NCBI GenBank assembly: GCA_009746045.1
Contig: RPFO01000348.1
Coordinates: 626,401 to 690,400, forward strand
DNA: 64,000 nucleotides
DNA from: Mesostigma viride
Lineage: Eukaryota > Streptophyta > Mesostigmatophyceae > Mesostigmatales > Mesostigmataceae
Direction: 5' to 3'
The stretch's first letter is position 1. Every line of letters starts with the position of its first letter. The notes under the pieces are model-generated. The model was not told the origin of the DNA. It saw nothing but the letters and a program-made list of their open reading frames with translations, and did no database searches. Below are positions 24,489 to 35,107 of this stretch, piece after piece. The translations under genes were made by a program, and so were the position numbers.

Positions 24489-24871
24489 GGCTGCTATAGA
24501 CGTTTTGTCGAATTGTTAGCATGCGCGCACCAACAATGCCGGGGTACACAGACTTGCATTAGGTACAGCCTGTATTGCCTTCGTCTCTGTGTTTTCCGGC
24601 CAGCTTGGCAGCATTCCGAGCAACCACGTCGCCCGGTAACCTTGCAATTGTACGCATAGATACTAGGAGTAAGCAAAAAGACCGAGCCGCAGCCTCCCAG
24701 GCCCCTCCAAACGCGCGAAATTATCTCGTACGTGCCAAATACGCGTATTGTACGCGGTCGTACAGCTGCACCGTACGAAAACCACATATTTCGTACGGTA
24801 AAACTACGTATTACGTATAATACGCGTACTAGTCGTATTATACGCCGTACTATTTTTCACTGCCGTCCATC

Positions 24872-25005
24872 AACCGGCGCGCGACAAACACAGCCATGAC
24901 AGTGTTACGACCACGACGGAAACCCATCTGAGACTCACCCAGGTGTGGGTCCAGCGCGGCGCGGAGCGTAGAGTACGATAGTGTAGCGTAACATAGATCG
25001 GCTTA
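24872..25005 (-). pseudogene. Upstream RT piece of LINE copy A
   Basis: The in-frame minus-strand stretch YATLSYSTLRAALDPHLG, ESQMGFRRGRNTVMAVFVAR and RLMDG is the RT segment that normally precedes motif A (Q.GF..GR.T). It joins onto the RT at 23,418 once the nested element is removed. Confidence 0.7.
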
Positions 25006-25354
25006 GCCTCCGTGGCGCTCACGCGCCCCTGATCGAGTATGTATGCCTATGATGGGTTGACCACCATTAATTAATTAATTAGTCTCGCGTCCGGGCCATT
25101 GGGAGCCATTTCATGCATTAGTTAGCTATGCTTGGCCCATGCAGAGAGCCACGTTCCGTCTGCTGAGACGCCGGCCACTGCCCTATGCTTAGCCATGATA
25201 ATCGAATTCCACGTACCCCATGTCAGGCCTCTTTTGGTACAGTGATACGCCATGGTGGTGCAGGTGCACCTTGTGCACCCAGAGTAGGTGGCAGTTTAGA
25301 TGCCCCCGCGCGCGCCAGCCTGCAGGTTGTAGCTCAGAATGTACTAAAAATCAT
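25006..25354. other. Intergenic, nothing recognised
   Basis: Contains ATTAATTAATTAATT runs near 25,065-25,080. No gene seen. Confidence 0.4.
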
Positions 25355-25512
25355 ATTCTGATTTGGCTCGCCGCAAAGGTGAAAACCATTTGCGTTCAGT
25401 GCCGGTCCGCGGAAAACGCGGAAAAACACGATCTGCAAATGAATCCAGGCGGGAATCGAACTGGGGACCTCTCGCACCAATTTTGCTGACTATACTAGGA
25501 CGGACGTCTCCG
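25355..25512 (-). mobile_element. tRNA-derived SINE, copy B (best copy)
   Basis: The minus strand reads a tRNA-like head: CCTAGTATAGTCAGC (A-box-like), then GAGAGGTCCCC and AGTTCGATTCC (B box). It is followed by a body shared with copies at 14,620 and 25,660 and a tail ending in ATCAGAATATG. Acceptor-stem pairing is only partial, so it is not a working tRNA gene. Confidence 0.6.
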
Positions 25513-25659
25513 GATCCTAGGGCATCGCCAACTGACACCTACAGTCATCCGCAAAAGTTCTCCTTTCCGGGGAGGGATGCAAGCCTTTCGGATTTTGTAC
25601 TAGATAAATCATTCGAGATCTAAAAATCATATGCTACTTCTCAGGGGTGTGCTACATAT

Positions 25660-25716
25660 TCTGATTTCTTCTGATTTGGCACGCCGCATGCAAAGGTGAA
25701 AACCATTTGCGTTCAT
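25660..25716 (-). mobile_element. tRNA-derived SINE, truncated copy C
   Basis: Carries only the tail-side body (TTCTGATTTGGCACGCCG, GGTGAAAACCATTTGCGTTC) with a 4-bp insertion, then diverges. It lies 150 bp from copy B, in the same orientation. Confidence 0.5.
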
Positions 25717-25896
25717 ATACTCCCCTCGGAGATATCTGGCCTGCGCTGCATGGTTGTCTCCTTGATATGTTCTTAATTAGTTCATTAATTAATTAATTCA
25801 CATAGACAGACTGGTGTTGTTGGAACAACAGTAATTAATATGGTATGCAGTAACGACGATGATAATACATTATTAATTAATTTACCCATAGTCCGG

Positions 25897-25922
25897 AAAC
25901 AGTTCGATATATCGAACTGTTT
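25897..25922. repeat. Perfect 26-bp palindrome
   Basis: AAACAGTTCGATATATCGAACTGTTT reads the same on both strands (half-site AAACAGTTCGATA). It could extrude as a cruciform or be a dimeric protein site. It is followed 7 nt later by a perfect stem-loop. Confidence 0.9.
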
Positions 25923-25929
25923 GACCCCC

Positions 25930-25967
25930 GGTGGCGCGGCGCTCAATTCCAGGAGCGCCGCGCCACC
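25930..25967. repeat. Perfect 15-bp stem-loop
   Basis: Left arm GGTGGCGCGGCGCTC (25,930-25,944), loop AATTCCAG, right arm GAGCGCCGCGCCACC (25,953-25,967). The stem is fully paired and very GC-rich, next to the AT-rich palindrome. Confidence 0.9.
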
Positions 25968-27729
25968 CGTGACGGAGGGAAGTTGTCCGGTGGGTCTGGG
26001 AACACTTAGGGACGAAGGTGATGCATAGGTTTGGGGGTAATATTCGCCATAGCCTGGTAATTACAACGTGTATTGAGAAAGTATCACGTGACTTTGGCGG
26101 GAAATTTTCACTCGCGCGCGCGCGTAACTAGATATGGCTGCCAGCGTGCCGTTGTCATGGAAATTTGCGTCTCGCGGCTTGTAACGGTTCAGAATGTTGC
26201 TCAGAATGATGATGCGTGATTTTCGTAGGTCAGGGGTGGCCAGATGTATAGCATTGGGAAAATACAGGCAGGTAATTACTGATTTCTTGGTCGCCAGTAC
26301 CAGATGAGTAATTGCACGTCATATTTCGATTTTCTTCTTATGGCCGGGCAGGCTTCGCCAGCCCGAGCACCCAGTTTTGGTACTGGACATCCGCAGCAGC
26401 GTCCCTGTGAATTCGGATGCGTTTATAGGTCATCTTTGCACAGAACATCAACCTGGTAATCATAAAGGATGCATGCATTATCAGGCTATGGCGGCCTATG
26501 CCTGGAAAGCATTAGCCCGTGTGAGATATGAGGCACAACACCGCGAACCCGCCAAATTTTGACATAAACTATTGTCCGGATTTCGTCCGAGATCTAGATT
26601 TTTCCCGCGCCGCGTGAGACGAAAACGACGAAAACACCCATGGCGGTCGAGCATCAGCTAGCGTTCTGAAACCTGCGTCGTTTCAGCCGCCTGAGGTGTC
26701 AAAACGAAGCTTACATCACGATTAATCCATGGAATAAGTTTGGAATGATATGCGCTGTGATTGCGACGAGGGCATCAAGAGCGGGACAAATATTTTTTTT
26801 GCAGCGCACAATTTTTTTCGCGAAATCCAGATTTCTCGGTGGTACGTGTCTCACGGTCTTGGATACGGGAGGAAACGAAAAACCCGGCACGCTAGCTCAG
26901 CTTGTTCGTTATAATATTCCCGAAGAGGTTAGTGTTTTCGTTTTTTGAGTTTCGCTTTTAATTTTCCGGCATTTGCGTGAATAAACTGGGGGGTGCGAAA
27001 TCCGTCTGTTTCTTGCGTCATGCAATGCATATCTTTATCGTCAGATAATTACCTCTTTAGGCTAATTGCCCGACCTTCCTATACTGCCAGCCTGCGGCAA
27101 TAAGCCAGCAGGACATATGGCGTGCACGAGATTCCGCGCAAAGGTCCCTAATGGTCTCCCGGCTGTGCAATAAGTGCGGTAAAAACTGCGAAAATTGCTT
27201 ATAATGCCTGTAGAAAGCTCTTTGCGACAGTGTTTTCCAAGAGAGTTTATCGTTCTTTTGACGCCCGATACAAAAGGCAAAGGGGGGCATCGTTTTTAAT
27301 TAGTCGGCATGCGGTTTCGAGGTGTGATGGGCCGGGCAGAGGACCTCGCCACGACACGCTGGGTTCAAGCTTCGCATCTCCCGGCAGCCATAAAGAAGCG
27401 CAGATTAAGCGAGGTGAGCGAGCTAGAGGGCCCAGGATCGCTGCTAACGCAAGGCAGCTTCTCAAAGGGTAGAGAGCTGGATTAATAAGACGTTCTCAAG
27501 TGCATTTTGCAGTGGTTATTGCCACCTTGTCCAGATATTTGCCCTCGTCTTTCTGATTTAAAGACTGTTTTAAAGAGGGATAGGATAACGTTTCCAACGT
27601 TGTTGCTCATTCATTAAAGTAAAGAAAGAGCCTTTTCAGTTGCTGACAACGAGATGGAAGCTGCCTCATGCAAACTACCCATGCAATGCAAGTGATGCAA
27701 CGTGAGGCCATGCATGGCTAACGTTGACT
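25968..27729. other. Low-GC region without a recognised gene
   Basis: Contains short frames (for example 26,377-26,562 and 27,057-27,290) with no family match. It also has isolated Kozak-like starts with ATGGCGG or ATGGCTGCC (about 26,135 and 26,641). I see no exon structure that I can support. Confidence 0.35.
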
Positions 27730-28745
27730 TCATGCGTGAGTTGGGCAGGTGGCTGGCTAGGTGTGTGGCTGGCTAGGTGAACGGGGCGTGTATGGAGGGA
27801 CCTGATGGTGCGGGCGTGCGAGGGCAAGTGGGCGGGCACATGCCTGGCTGGTTTGGGTGTTGGGTGGTTAGGTGGATTGGTGATCGGGTTGTTGAGTGGT
27901 TAGGTGGTTAGGTAGTTGTGTAGCTGGTTGATTGGTTGGTTGGTTGTTCAGTTGCCCTGGAAGTCTTGGGTGGGAGGCTTAGGCTGTAGATGCTTCAAGG
28001 GATTCCTAGACATGGGTGGGTTCAATGGCAGGTGGCTGGCTGAAAGGTGGATGCCTTGGTAAATGGCTGGCCGAGTAGCTGGGAGCACAGGCAGGTGGAG
28101 AGGGTGGGTGGATGGGTGGCTGGTCATGATGGGTAGACGAGTGTTAGGGTGATCGGTTGTAGGCAGATGGCCAGGTGTCTGCGTGATGATAGGCTTTGGA
28201 GACTCCTAAGTGGGTGGGTAGTTAGATGTGTGAGTGAAACAATTGCATGGGTTTGAGGATGGTGGGTTAGTGGTTGGGTGGTTAGGGATGCGTGTGGGTG
28301 GGTGGGTTGGTGGATGGGCCATTGGTGGTTGGTGGCTGGTGGATGTGTAGATGACTAGGTGTGGGTCGGTGGGCGAAGGGACGGGTAGATGGGCGGGTGG
28401 GCGCACAGATATGGATGCGTGGGTGGGTTTATGGTTGGGACCGACTTACCTGATATCGCTGGTGAAGGGCTGTGCAGGTTGGGGGTGAGGTGGCCGGGGG
28501 GTCACCCAGTGCATGTGTGGGTGGGTCAGTGGGTATAAGGGTGGGGGGGCACTGAGTGGTTGAGTGGGTGGGTGGGTGGGTGGGTCAAGGGTGGGTGGCC
28601 GGATGGTGCATATGGGGCATGCTGGCTGGGTGTTTAGGTGGTTGGGTGGTTGGGTGGTTGGCTCATTGGATGGGTGAGTGCTTCCTTATTACCTATTATA
28701 GGTGTGTGGGTCGCAAGCGCAGGTGCCTTGCTGGGTGGGTGAATT
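27730..28745. repeat. Degenerate GGTGGNTGG-type repeat tract
   Basis: Long stretch built of GGTGGGTGG, GGCTGGCTAGGTG and GGTTGGTTGG variants, without a fixed period. The plus strand is strongly G-rich. The short GWVGGWV- or HPPTHPP-like frames here are artefacts of the repeat. Confidence 0.8.
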
Positions 28746-28762
28746 GTCCAAAAGCCTGCAAA

Positions 28763-28979
28763 AAGTCCTAAATTTAGGACGCTGGGGAATGCGTATTTAA
28801 TCATGTAAACAGTAACATTTGACCCTGCCATTTGTGCCACTGAGAAATAATATAGTTTTTTAATTTCTATCAAAGACCTAGGTTCAAATTACGACGTTTA
28901 GTACCAAAACTGGCCCTGCCCCATGGTAGACCTCGAACGAAAAAAATGGCCCAAAATTGAAACTAGGACTTTTTAGGAC
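28763..28979. mobile_element. Short MITE-like element with GTCCTAAA ends
   Basis: The left end, GTCCTAAATTTAGGAC, is itself a palindrome. The right end is TAGGACTTTTTAGGAC, so both termini read GTCCTAAA inward. About 215 bp, non-coding and AT-rich between GC-richer flanks. The same two ends recur fused at 30,475-30,509. Confidence 0.45.
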
Positions 28980-30474
28980 CACCATGTATATCACCCATCA
29001 CCACGCCACCCACGCAGTCCCATGAGCTTCTTACCAATCCTCATGGCCCCACGGGACCCTACACGGCCTTGGGGAGGTGGGGCAGCGTATAACAAGGCCG
29101 TACCGTGCTGTGGCTGCACGTATATATACGTGTGCCTAACGGTGTCACAGATGGGGCAGATCATGCAATATAAGGTTGTATGGTTGCTGAGGTTGCCTGG
29201 CTTGAACATGACCCACCCCTTACGGCAAGCTCTCTCCAAGCATATACCATAGCTTGTTTAACGTCACGGGCATGCTGGCCACCACCCAGGAAGGAGAGGA
29301 CACCACATTTGTATGGCAACTTACACAGGATAGCAGCCAGATGAAGTTGTTAAAGGGCACTGTCCAACATCATTGCCACACTTTGCATGCATTCTAGGGG
29401 GGGGGGGGGCTGTAAAAGCATCACATATAGGCAGCATAAGAACAGCTAGAACAACTGCAAGCAATGGGCCCATGGCTGATAATGAACGCAACCGTAACAT
29501 AGCTGGGACGCATGCGTAACTTAGCAGCAGCGAACAAGGAAGCTTGCGACGATAGAAGGTACATGCTGTAAACCAACTACGTAAGCCATGTACATGCACA
29601 GAAACTGTCCTGTCTTTCAGGCATAGCCGGCTGACACTTACTGCTACGACTACGCTACCCCTTACACCTAACCACAGAGAGAACCCGGCACAAACCTGCT
29701 TGTTACGTCGCCACGTCCAGGTGGATGCATTAAGAATCGCGGATATCCGCAGCCAGCCAGCTTTCCGGCACAAGAACGCAGCCAAACTTACAAAATGGTT
29801 CGAAAGTAACGTAAGACACGCCGGAGCATTGTTCTAGGCCCAAGAGAGATAAAAAGACAAGTCCTGTCACGTGCGCTCGCTACCCAGCCTTGACGTTCTG
29901 TAAAATGGTCGACAGTAAACTTCGGGCAAGAACACCCAGGCCCGGGCGCTCCCTTGTCAGATATACCGTTTCCAAACTCTATACTACGATTAAAATCAAG
30001 CGCAAAAACTGCCTGGCGTGGTGCGGGCAACGTTTCCTCACGCACTGACATGTTTGTGCTCAAAATCGACCGTCCGGGCGCAGGCGATCTGTGACCTACT
30101 CATGTTGAGCAGCCGTGCTACACATGCAAACGCAAATAATTTCGTAACCAAATTCAGACCCTTTAAGCATAAGTACCAAGCTTTCGTTCTTGCTACTGGG
30201 CGCCCAAAACGATAAGCTCACGTGAAAATGCCGCCCATATTTGTCAGGTCGCCATATCCGCCGCACATCATTCCCGCACCCACTTTTTTGGCCCAAAATC
30301 TCTATATTTTTGGTCGAGGTACGTACATTCCCGCGCATCTACCCGGTACCCGGTACGGAATCCGGGTACGATGTACCGGTATCACGGGTAGAGTACATCT
30401 TGGAGGTCACGGTCCACTAGGGGTATGGACCATATAGTGACCCCCCCTGCCCGGTACCTCAGTTATAGTGACCT
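28980..30474. other. No supported gene; signal-peptide-like frame noted
   Basis: A minus-strand frame ending near 29,321 includes a hydrophobic segment (LLAVVLAVLMLPICDAF) that looks like a signal peptide, followed by a Pro run from a G13 tract at 29,397-29,409. No homology or exon structure supports a gene. Around 30,320-30,400 there are clustered GGTACC/CCGGTA palindromic motifs. Confidence 0.3.
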
Positions 30475-30509
30475 TAGGACTTTTTAGGACGAAGTCCTAA
30501 ATTTAGGAC
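30475..30509. repeat. Fused MITE ends (right end joined to left end)
   Basis: TAGGACTTTTTAGGAC, then two or three bases, then GTCCTAAATTTAGGAC. These are the right and left termini of the element at 28,763-28,979, abutted in reverse order, as in an end-to-end or circle-type junction. Confidence 0.6.
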
Positions 30510-30519
30510 GGCCGGCTGA

Positions 30520-30750
30520 TTAACAGAATGTCCAAGTGGGTTGGTTAAGCTGGTTGGGTGCCTAGGTGCATGCGTGGTTATATAATAAGGTGGGTTAGCA
30601 CGTGCACGGCTGGCTGGCTGGCTTTGGTCACTAGGTGGGTGGACGTGTGGGTGGCTGGGTGCACGGGCGCGCAAGAGTGTAAGCAGTTCATTGGGTGGGT
30701 GACCAGGTGGCTGCATGGGTGGGTTACTGCATGGGTGGCTCGGTGCCCAC
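30520..30750. repeat. GGTGG-type repeat tract, second block
   Basis: Same style as 27,730-28,745 (GGTTGGGTG, GGCTGGCTGG, GGTGGGTGG). The two blocks flank 28.75-30.51 kb, so that interval may be an insertion into one longer tract. Confidence 0.7.
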
Positions 30751-31410
30751 AAAGCACAAGAGATGGAGACATGGGATATGCCAATTCCATATCACGTGAG
30801 CATACGTGGATGCCAGGTGACTGACATGTGCCAGCGGCTGGGTGTCACTTCACCTTGATGTTCGCTCGGCATGTTCTTGACATGTATTACACGTATATAT
30901 CAGGCACGGTGCGTGTTGGTACTAAGCAACCAAATGGCTGCACATGTTCTAGTGACGTGGCATGTATTGTCCACCTTTCCTTCCCATTTTGCAATGTGCC
31001 AAGTAGTTTAAAGGTATGGTGTTATGGGGTATATATGGACGTGCACTGCGCATCACAGCAATGTGGCATACTGGCAATGTCTACCTTACATTATACATTC
31101 TGCTAGCTATGGTCACCACTCAGGCATTCACATGCCCCAAGGTTTTGCACGCTGTTTGTACTAGTCATTCTTGAGTTGCCTGCAAAGAATTAACATGATG
31201 TGCCCTAGCTTGGGGAGTGTCTTGGTGGTTAGTGTTGTTAAAATTGTGATAAAAAAGAGCCAAAATGGTGACAAATGCAGGCAAATGTCACCATTTTGGG
31301 CTCCGTATGATCTGAATTTTTGCACATGAATTGTGGGGACCCTGTGTCAGGTGTTGGCATGATGACAATAGGTTTGGGTGTCATTCTGACATTATTTGGA
31401 TTTAATATTA
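30751..31410. other. Intergenic with an imperfect inverted repeat at 31,257-31,303
   Basis: GAGCCAAAATGGTGACA (31,257-31,273) faces TGTCACCATTTTGGGCTC (31,286-31,303) across 12 bases, with one bulge. No gene recognised. Confidence 0.6.
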
Positions 31411-33131
31411 ACTCGTCGTCTGTCTCTGGTCCTCTACGGAGGACTGAGTTGAACTCAGTCCTCTCTAGAGGACCGAGTTTTTGGGTTTCGTAGAAAATTC
31501 GCCCCGGTCAGAATGTTTGACAAAAAAATTCTCTCAAAATTTATTCAAATACTACGTGAAAAGATCTTTCTTGGACATATTTTTGGGATTTTTTTGGATT
31601 TTGTATGAGCGGCTAAATGTACGGTCAAAGTACAGGTGGTAAGGGTACTTTTCCACGTGAAACGCGAGTTCCGGAAATGCACGACCTAGCCATGGCGGCT
31701 CGCGCCCATGCATGCAGTTTACGTTTGCGGACGAGTTATCTGTCCAAACTCAGGAAATAGATTTAATATGCCCTAAAGATGATAAAAATCAATTTTTAGC
31801 TCGCGGGGATGCGATTTACCCGGTGTCGGCACTGTTCTTGCTGGAAAAAAACTGCGATAAGGCAGGTCGACGGAATTGATGACTGCGCTTGCTTTCCGGC
31901 GCAATTTCAATGGCTGATAGGTTTCTTTCTACATTGTAACATGCATTGTATTAGAATAAATTGAGTGACAGTATAGATTTGATGATTTCGACCATTCTGT
32001 CACGTCATGGCCTATGTGCCGCAAAGTGCCACTTTTGCGGGCACCGCCTGGGCCAAGGTAACGCCAGCCGTGCCAGGTAAAGCCGGATAATCGTTGCCTC
32101 TTCGTTTCTTGATGTTCGTACATGAGTTTAAGCTTGCGAGGCGTTGTCAGGTTCAAGTCTTGATGCTCTTTCTTGACCGTTGCCTGCCCCTCTCTAAAAC
32201 CCCCTTTTCAGATGATGTTATCAGGCATTTGCCTTAACCCAGTGTAGTTGTGCAGGGTTTTAGGAGCTGTGCAGGTTTAAACACCTTCATAGATGTTAGT
32301 TATTCTTTTGCTACGTTCATACTGCATGATTGTGTGGCCACGGGCTGCGTCAAGGGTGCATTCAAGCTTTTACGGGTGAGTGAAAAGTCTTGGTGACAAA
32401 CCACTGCCATCATGTGCCGGCAACTATGTTGGCCACATCATGGCAAGGCAAAACAGTTATAGCCATATCTATTGTTGTTAGAAACAAAGGAAATATGCTT
32501 AACCTACCCATTATATTGGTGGTTGACACTTATAATGTAACCCTTGGTTGGTAGGTATCCAAGCCCATTCCCTACATGCATGCATAGGCTCTCACTACAT
32601 GATAAGGTATGATATACCTGAAGTATGATGATGCAAGTGTGTTGTCCTGTAATGCTTGAAGGGAAATGAGTTGATTGGGGTGGTTGGTGGCCACGGTGGT
32701 GTAGTATGACCGCACTTACATGCTAGCAAAGTTAGCAAAAGCCCCATTCCTCTCCTGAGGACTGAGAGTTTTTTAATTGTTTCAGGCAGTTGCAGTGGCC
32801 AAATCGAGCCCAGTTTTTTGCCACGTTTCAAGAACTATATTGTTTACATGCCTATATTTTTTCTTCATGCACCAGGATTTGATTGAATTTTTTCCACTCG
32901 TTCTTATCCCGAAAAATGCAAATTCGCGAGGGGTGCCCAACGTCCGCGTAATTTTCAGGTGTCCGGGTCAAGTTTTCACATATGCAGTATTTTTGCCAAC
33001 AAAATGACATCTAGTACACCCCTGATCCACATCAAAACATTTGGGATGGACCCCCCACCTAGTCGCTACACGCGGTTGAAAGTTGTCAACTCAGTCCTCC
33101 TGTGAGGACTGAGTTGGGACAGACGACGAGT
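31411..33131. mobile_element. 1.72-kb TIR element with foldback subterminal hairpins
   Basis: Perfect 14-bp terminal inverted repeats, ACTCGTCGTCTGTC at 31,411-31,424 and its complement at 33,118-33,131, are flanked on both sides by TA (31,409-31,410 and 33,132-33,133). Just inside each end lies a hairpin made of GAGGACTGAGTT and AACTCAGTCCTC. There is no transposase frame inside, so it is non-autonomous. A TA duplication suggests a Tc1/mariner-like mobiliser, but the family is not established. Confidence 0.75.
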
Positions 33132-33237
33132 TAAGGGGACGTGGCGCGCCGAATATTTTCCGCGCCAAAAAATTCGCGGTACCGTCCGTACGGTGTATAA
33201 TGTGTGCCCGGACCGCTCAACCCTCGCGGAAGTGGCC

Positions 33238-33369
33238 ATGGCGGCATGCCTTTATGCAATATTAATCGATATGGCACGTAAACAGCTAGAAAAAATGCTT
33301 GAATTTCGCAGAAGATTAGTTGATGACCTCATTGCGTGGCGGAAAGTTTACGGTTTGCAATATCGCTAA
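33238..33369 (+). CDS. Possible 43-aa frame, unknown
   Basis: A clean ATG-TAA frame in a good Kozak-like context (GGCCATGGCGG), just outside the TIR element. The product would be basic and helical (MARKQLEKMLEFRRRLVDDL). It could be a first exon or a small protein. No family is recognised and chance is possible. Confidence 0.2.
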   Translation: MAACLYAILIDMARKQLEKMLEFRRRLVDDLIAWRKVYGLQYR

Positions 33370-34823
33370 TTTCTCGAACGGCTACGGGCGCGGGGGTCCA
33401 GGATATAATTTCTCTTGCGGATCATGAAATTTAATGCAGGTTTACGGCAGCTATTGTGAGGCAACGTAGGCTCTAAAGAGCGATTATGAAGCTAACTTAA
33501 TGGTGTTGTCGAGTTTGTGCCGAAGCTTCCCGGTTTCTTTTACATTTCCGGCATTCAAGGTAAGAACCTACGCAGGCCTGCGCATGTCGCCTTCGACGTA
33601 TTCACGGAAGGCGCACCTTCCTTGTTCGCCTGATCAATGGATGATGTCTTTTATTGTTCGAGCTTGCGTGCCAGTTTATGCATGAAACATTTCCACGCAG
33701 GTAGGTGCATTAACGTCGGCCTTTCGCCTTTTTTTTCGGGCAGTTTCCCTGCAGGAAGCGCTCCATTTCTTTCGGTTGCATCGTCAGATTCCTAGCTATT
33801 TCGTACAATTTCGTGTAGTTTGTGGCTGGCATGCTAAATGCGCCGAGGTCAAGTTGTTGGTAATGTGTTGACATTTGTTTTCCATAATCCTTTGGACGTG
33901 ACCTTGCTCAGACGCTTTGTTATGTGCCGGATCTGACACGCCTGTTTTAGAACGACATCCGGCATGTGCCTACTAGAGGCTAACAAGCTGGCATCAGCTT
34001 CTTAGCAAATTGCCCTATTGGAAAGGAAGGTGAGAGTGGTTCTTTTGCCGGCCATACTGCATGAGTGGCATTGCATTAGATAGGTGTTTCCATTGCTTTC
34101 CTTGAGCTTTAACCATTAAGACTTCCCTGCTATGTGTGCAGCAAGGCAAGCTGGATAGGATGTGAATGCTTGGCATACAACATGTATGATTTGCTGCAAA
34201 GTTTGCAGGCTGCAGTTGCCTCTATTGCTTGGGCAGTCTTTCTAAGGTTTTTACACGTATACTTGCTGAGTTCTTGGCATAAATTTACATGGTAACCTTG
34301 GGCTGAGCTTAGTGTATGCTCTCTTGGTGCGTGTATGCCTAGCGATGGTGTTGCTATGCGCACGCTGGCAAGGCTGGCCATGCTGAGGGCAGGGGAGGGC
34401 AGATGAGGTGCCTAGCCTTTTCTTATGTTGTGTGATCGAGTTGGGCATGTTTTTTGGCTTCTTGGATGGAAAACATGATGCCTAGGTGGCCTTATACACA
34501 GAAAAACCTCATTTAGCGTATGTTCAGGTTTTAGCACGCCAAACGCAATAACTTGAGCTAGACTTGTCGGAATGACCTGGGACTTGGACCACTGCTGTCC
34601 CCCTGTTAGCCGGATTTTCGCTACATTTTGTTGCCTAATCTGAAGTGTTTATGACATGTTTATTCCCAATGTCCGGTAAAAAAAGGGTACTTTTGCGGGG
34701 AAATTAATAACTGTTCAAGGTTTTGTCATTTTCATGATGTAAATAGCTCAGCAAGCTACAAACTCAGGGAACTATAGACGCTACATTTTTTTTTGCCAAC
34801 AAATGAGTGCATGGGCTGGGGCA
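33370..34823. other. Intergenic, no gene seen
   Basis: A donor-like AAG|GTAAGA at about 33,559 follows a short frame, but I could not build a gene around it. Otherwise no feature. Confidence 0.35.
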
Positions 34824-35073
34824 TTAATTAATAGACACGTGACTGCGGGCATACATAGCCCTAATTAGCGTCTTTTTCTATTTATAGCGCTATATTGGCG
34901 TATATGTGGGGGTAGTACCCCCAACAAGTGCATGGACAACTCACTAGAGATGTTATTTAGTGCCCCCAATCATAATTTAGCATGGTGCAACTGAAATTCA
35001 AGTGATATTAGCATGGGTCAAGTTTTAAGGTTTTTGGGGTGCCACCTCCCCTTAATTAAAAGTTGCCATTTAC

Positions 35074-35107
35074 GACAAATGCTAGCACTATTTTGCTAGC
35101 ATTTGTC
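35074..35107. repeat. Perfect 14-bp inverted repeat
   Basis: GACAAATGCTAGCA (35,074-35,087) faces its complement (35,094-35,107) across 6 bases. The following GGGCTCCG... resembles the sequence after the inverted repeat at 31,257, hinting at one small repeat family. Confidence 0.7.

Larger units (their letters stand above)
23420..24863 (-). mobile_element. hAT-like element nested in the LINE RT
   Basis: Minus-strand ends begin CAGTGAAAAATAGTACG and, at the other terminus (read inward), CAGAGTTAAATAGTACG. This is a CAG(T/A)G-type terminal inverted repeat as in hAT elements. Both subterminal zones are rich in GTATTATACG and TACGGTA motifs. Flanking 8-mers CCTCCATC (23,412-23,419) and CGTCCATC (24,864-24,871) differ by one base and fit a decayed 8-bp target duplication. 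It splits the RT between RRLMDG and MEEVHRL. It carries only a short BED-finger-like frame, with no DDE transposase core, so it is non-autonomous. Confidence 0.7.
22002..25005 (-). mobile_element. L1-like LINE, copy A, split by a hAT-like insertion
   Basis: The minus-strand non-LTR element runs from its 3' tail (TTATAATTTAATTTAG-type, 22,002-22,070) through the ORF2 C-terminus (22,144-22,347) and the RT core (22,360-23,418). A 1.44-kb insertion (23,420-24,863) interrupts it, and an upstream RT piece follows (24,872-25,005). The 5' end is missing beyond about 25,005. It matches copy B at 36,034-36,666 base for base over long stretches. Confidence 0.85.

Noticed and set aside
25441-25512. Functional tRNA gene on the minus strand
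   Set aside because: A and B boxes are recognisable but acceptor and T-stem pairing is poor, and the sequence is embedded in a repeated SINE body.
29321-29785. Secreted protein with signal peptide
   Set aside because: Only a hydrophobic stretch supports it; the frame passes through a G13 homopolymer and has no family match or exon structure.
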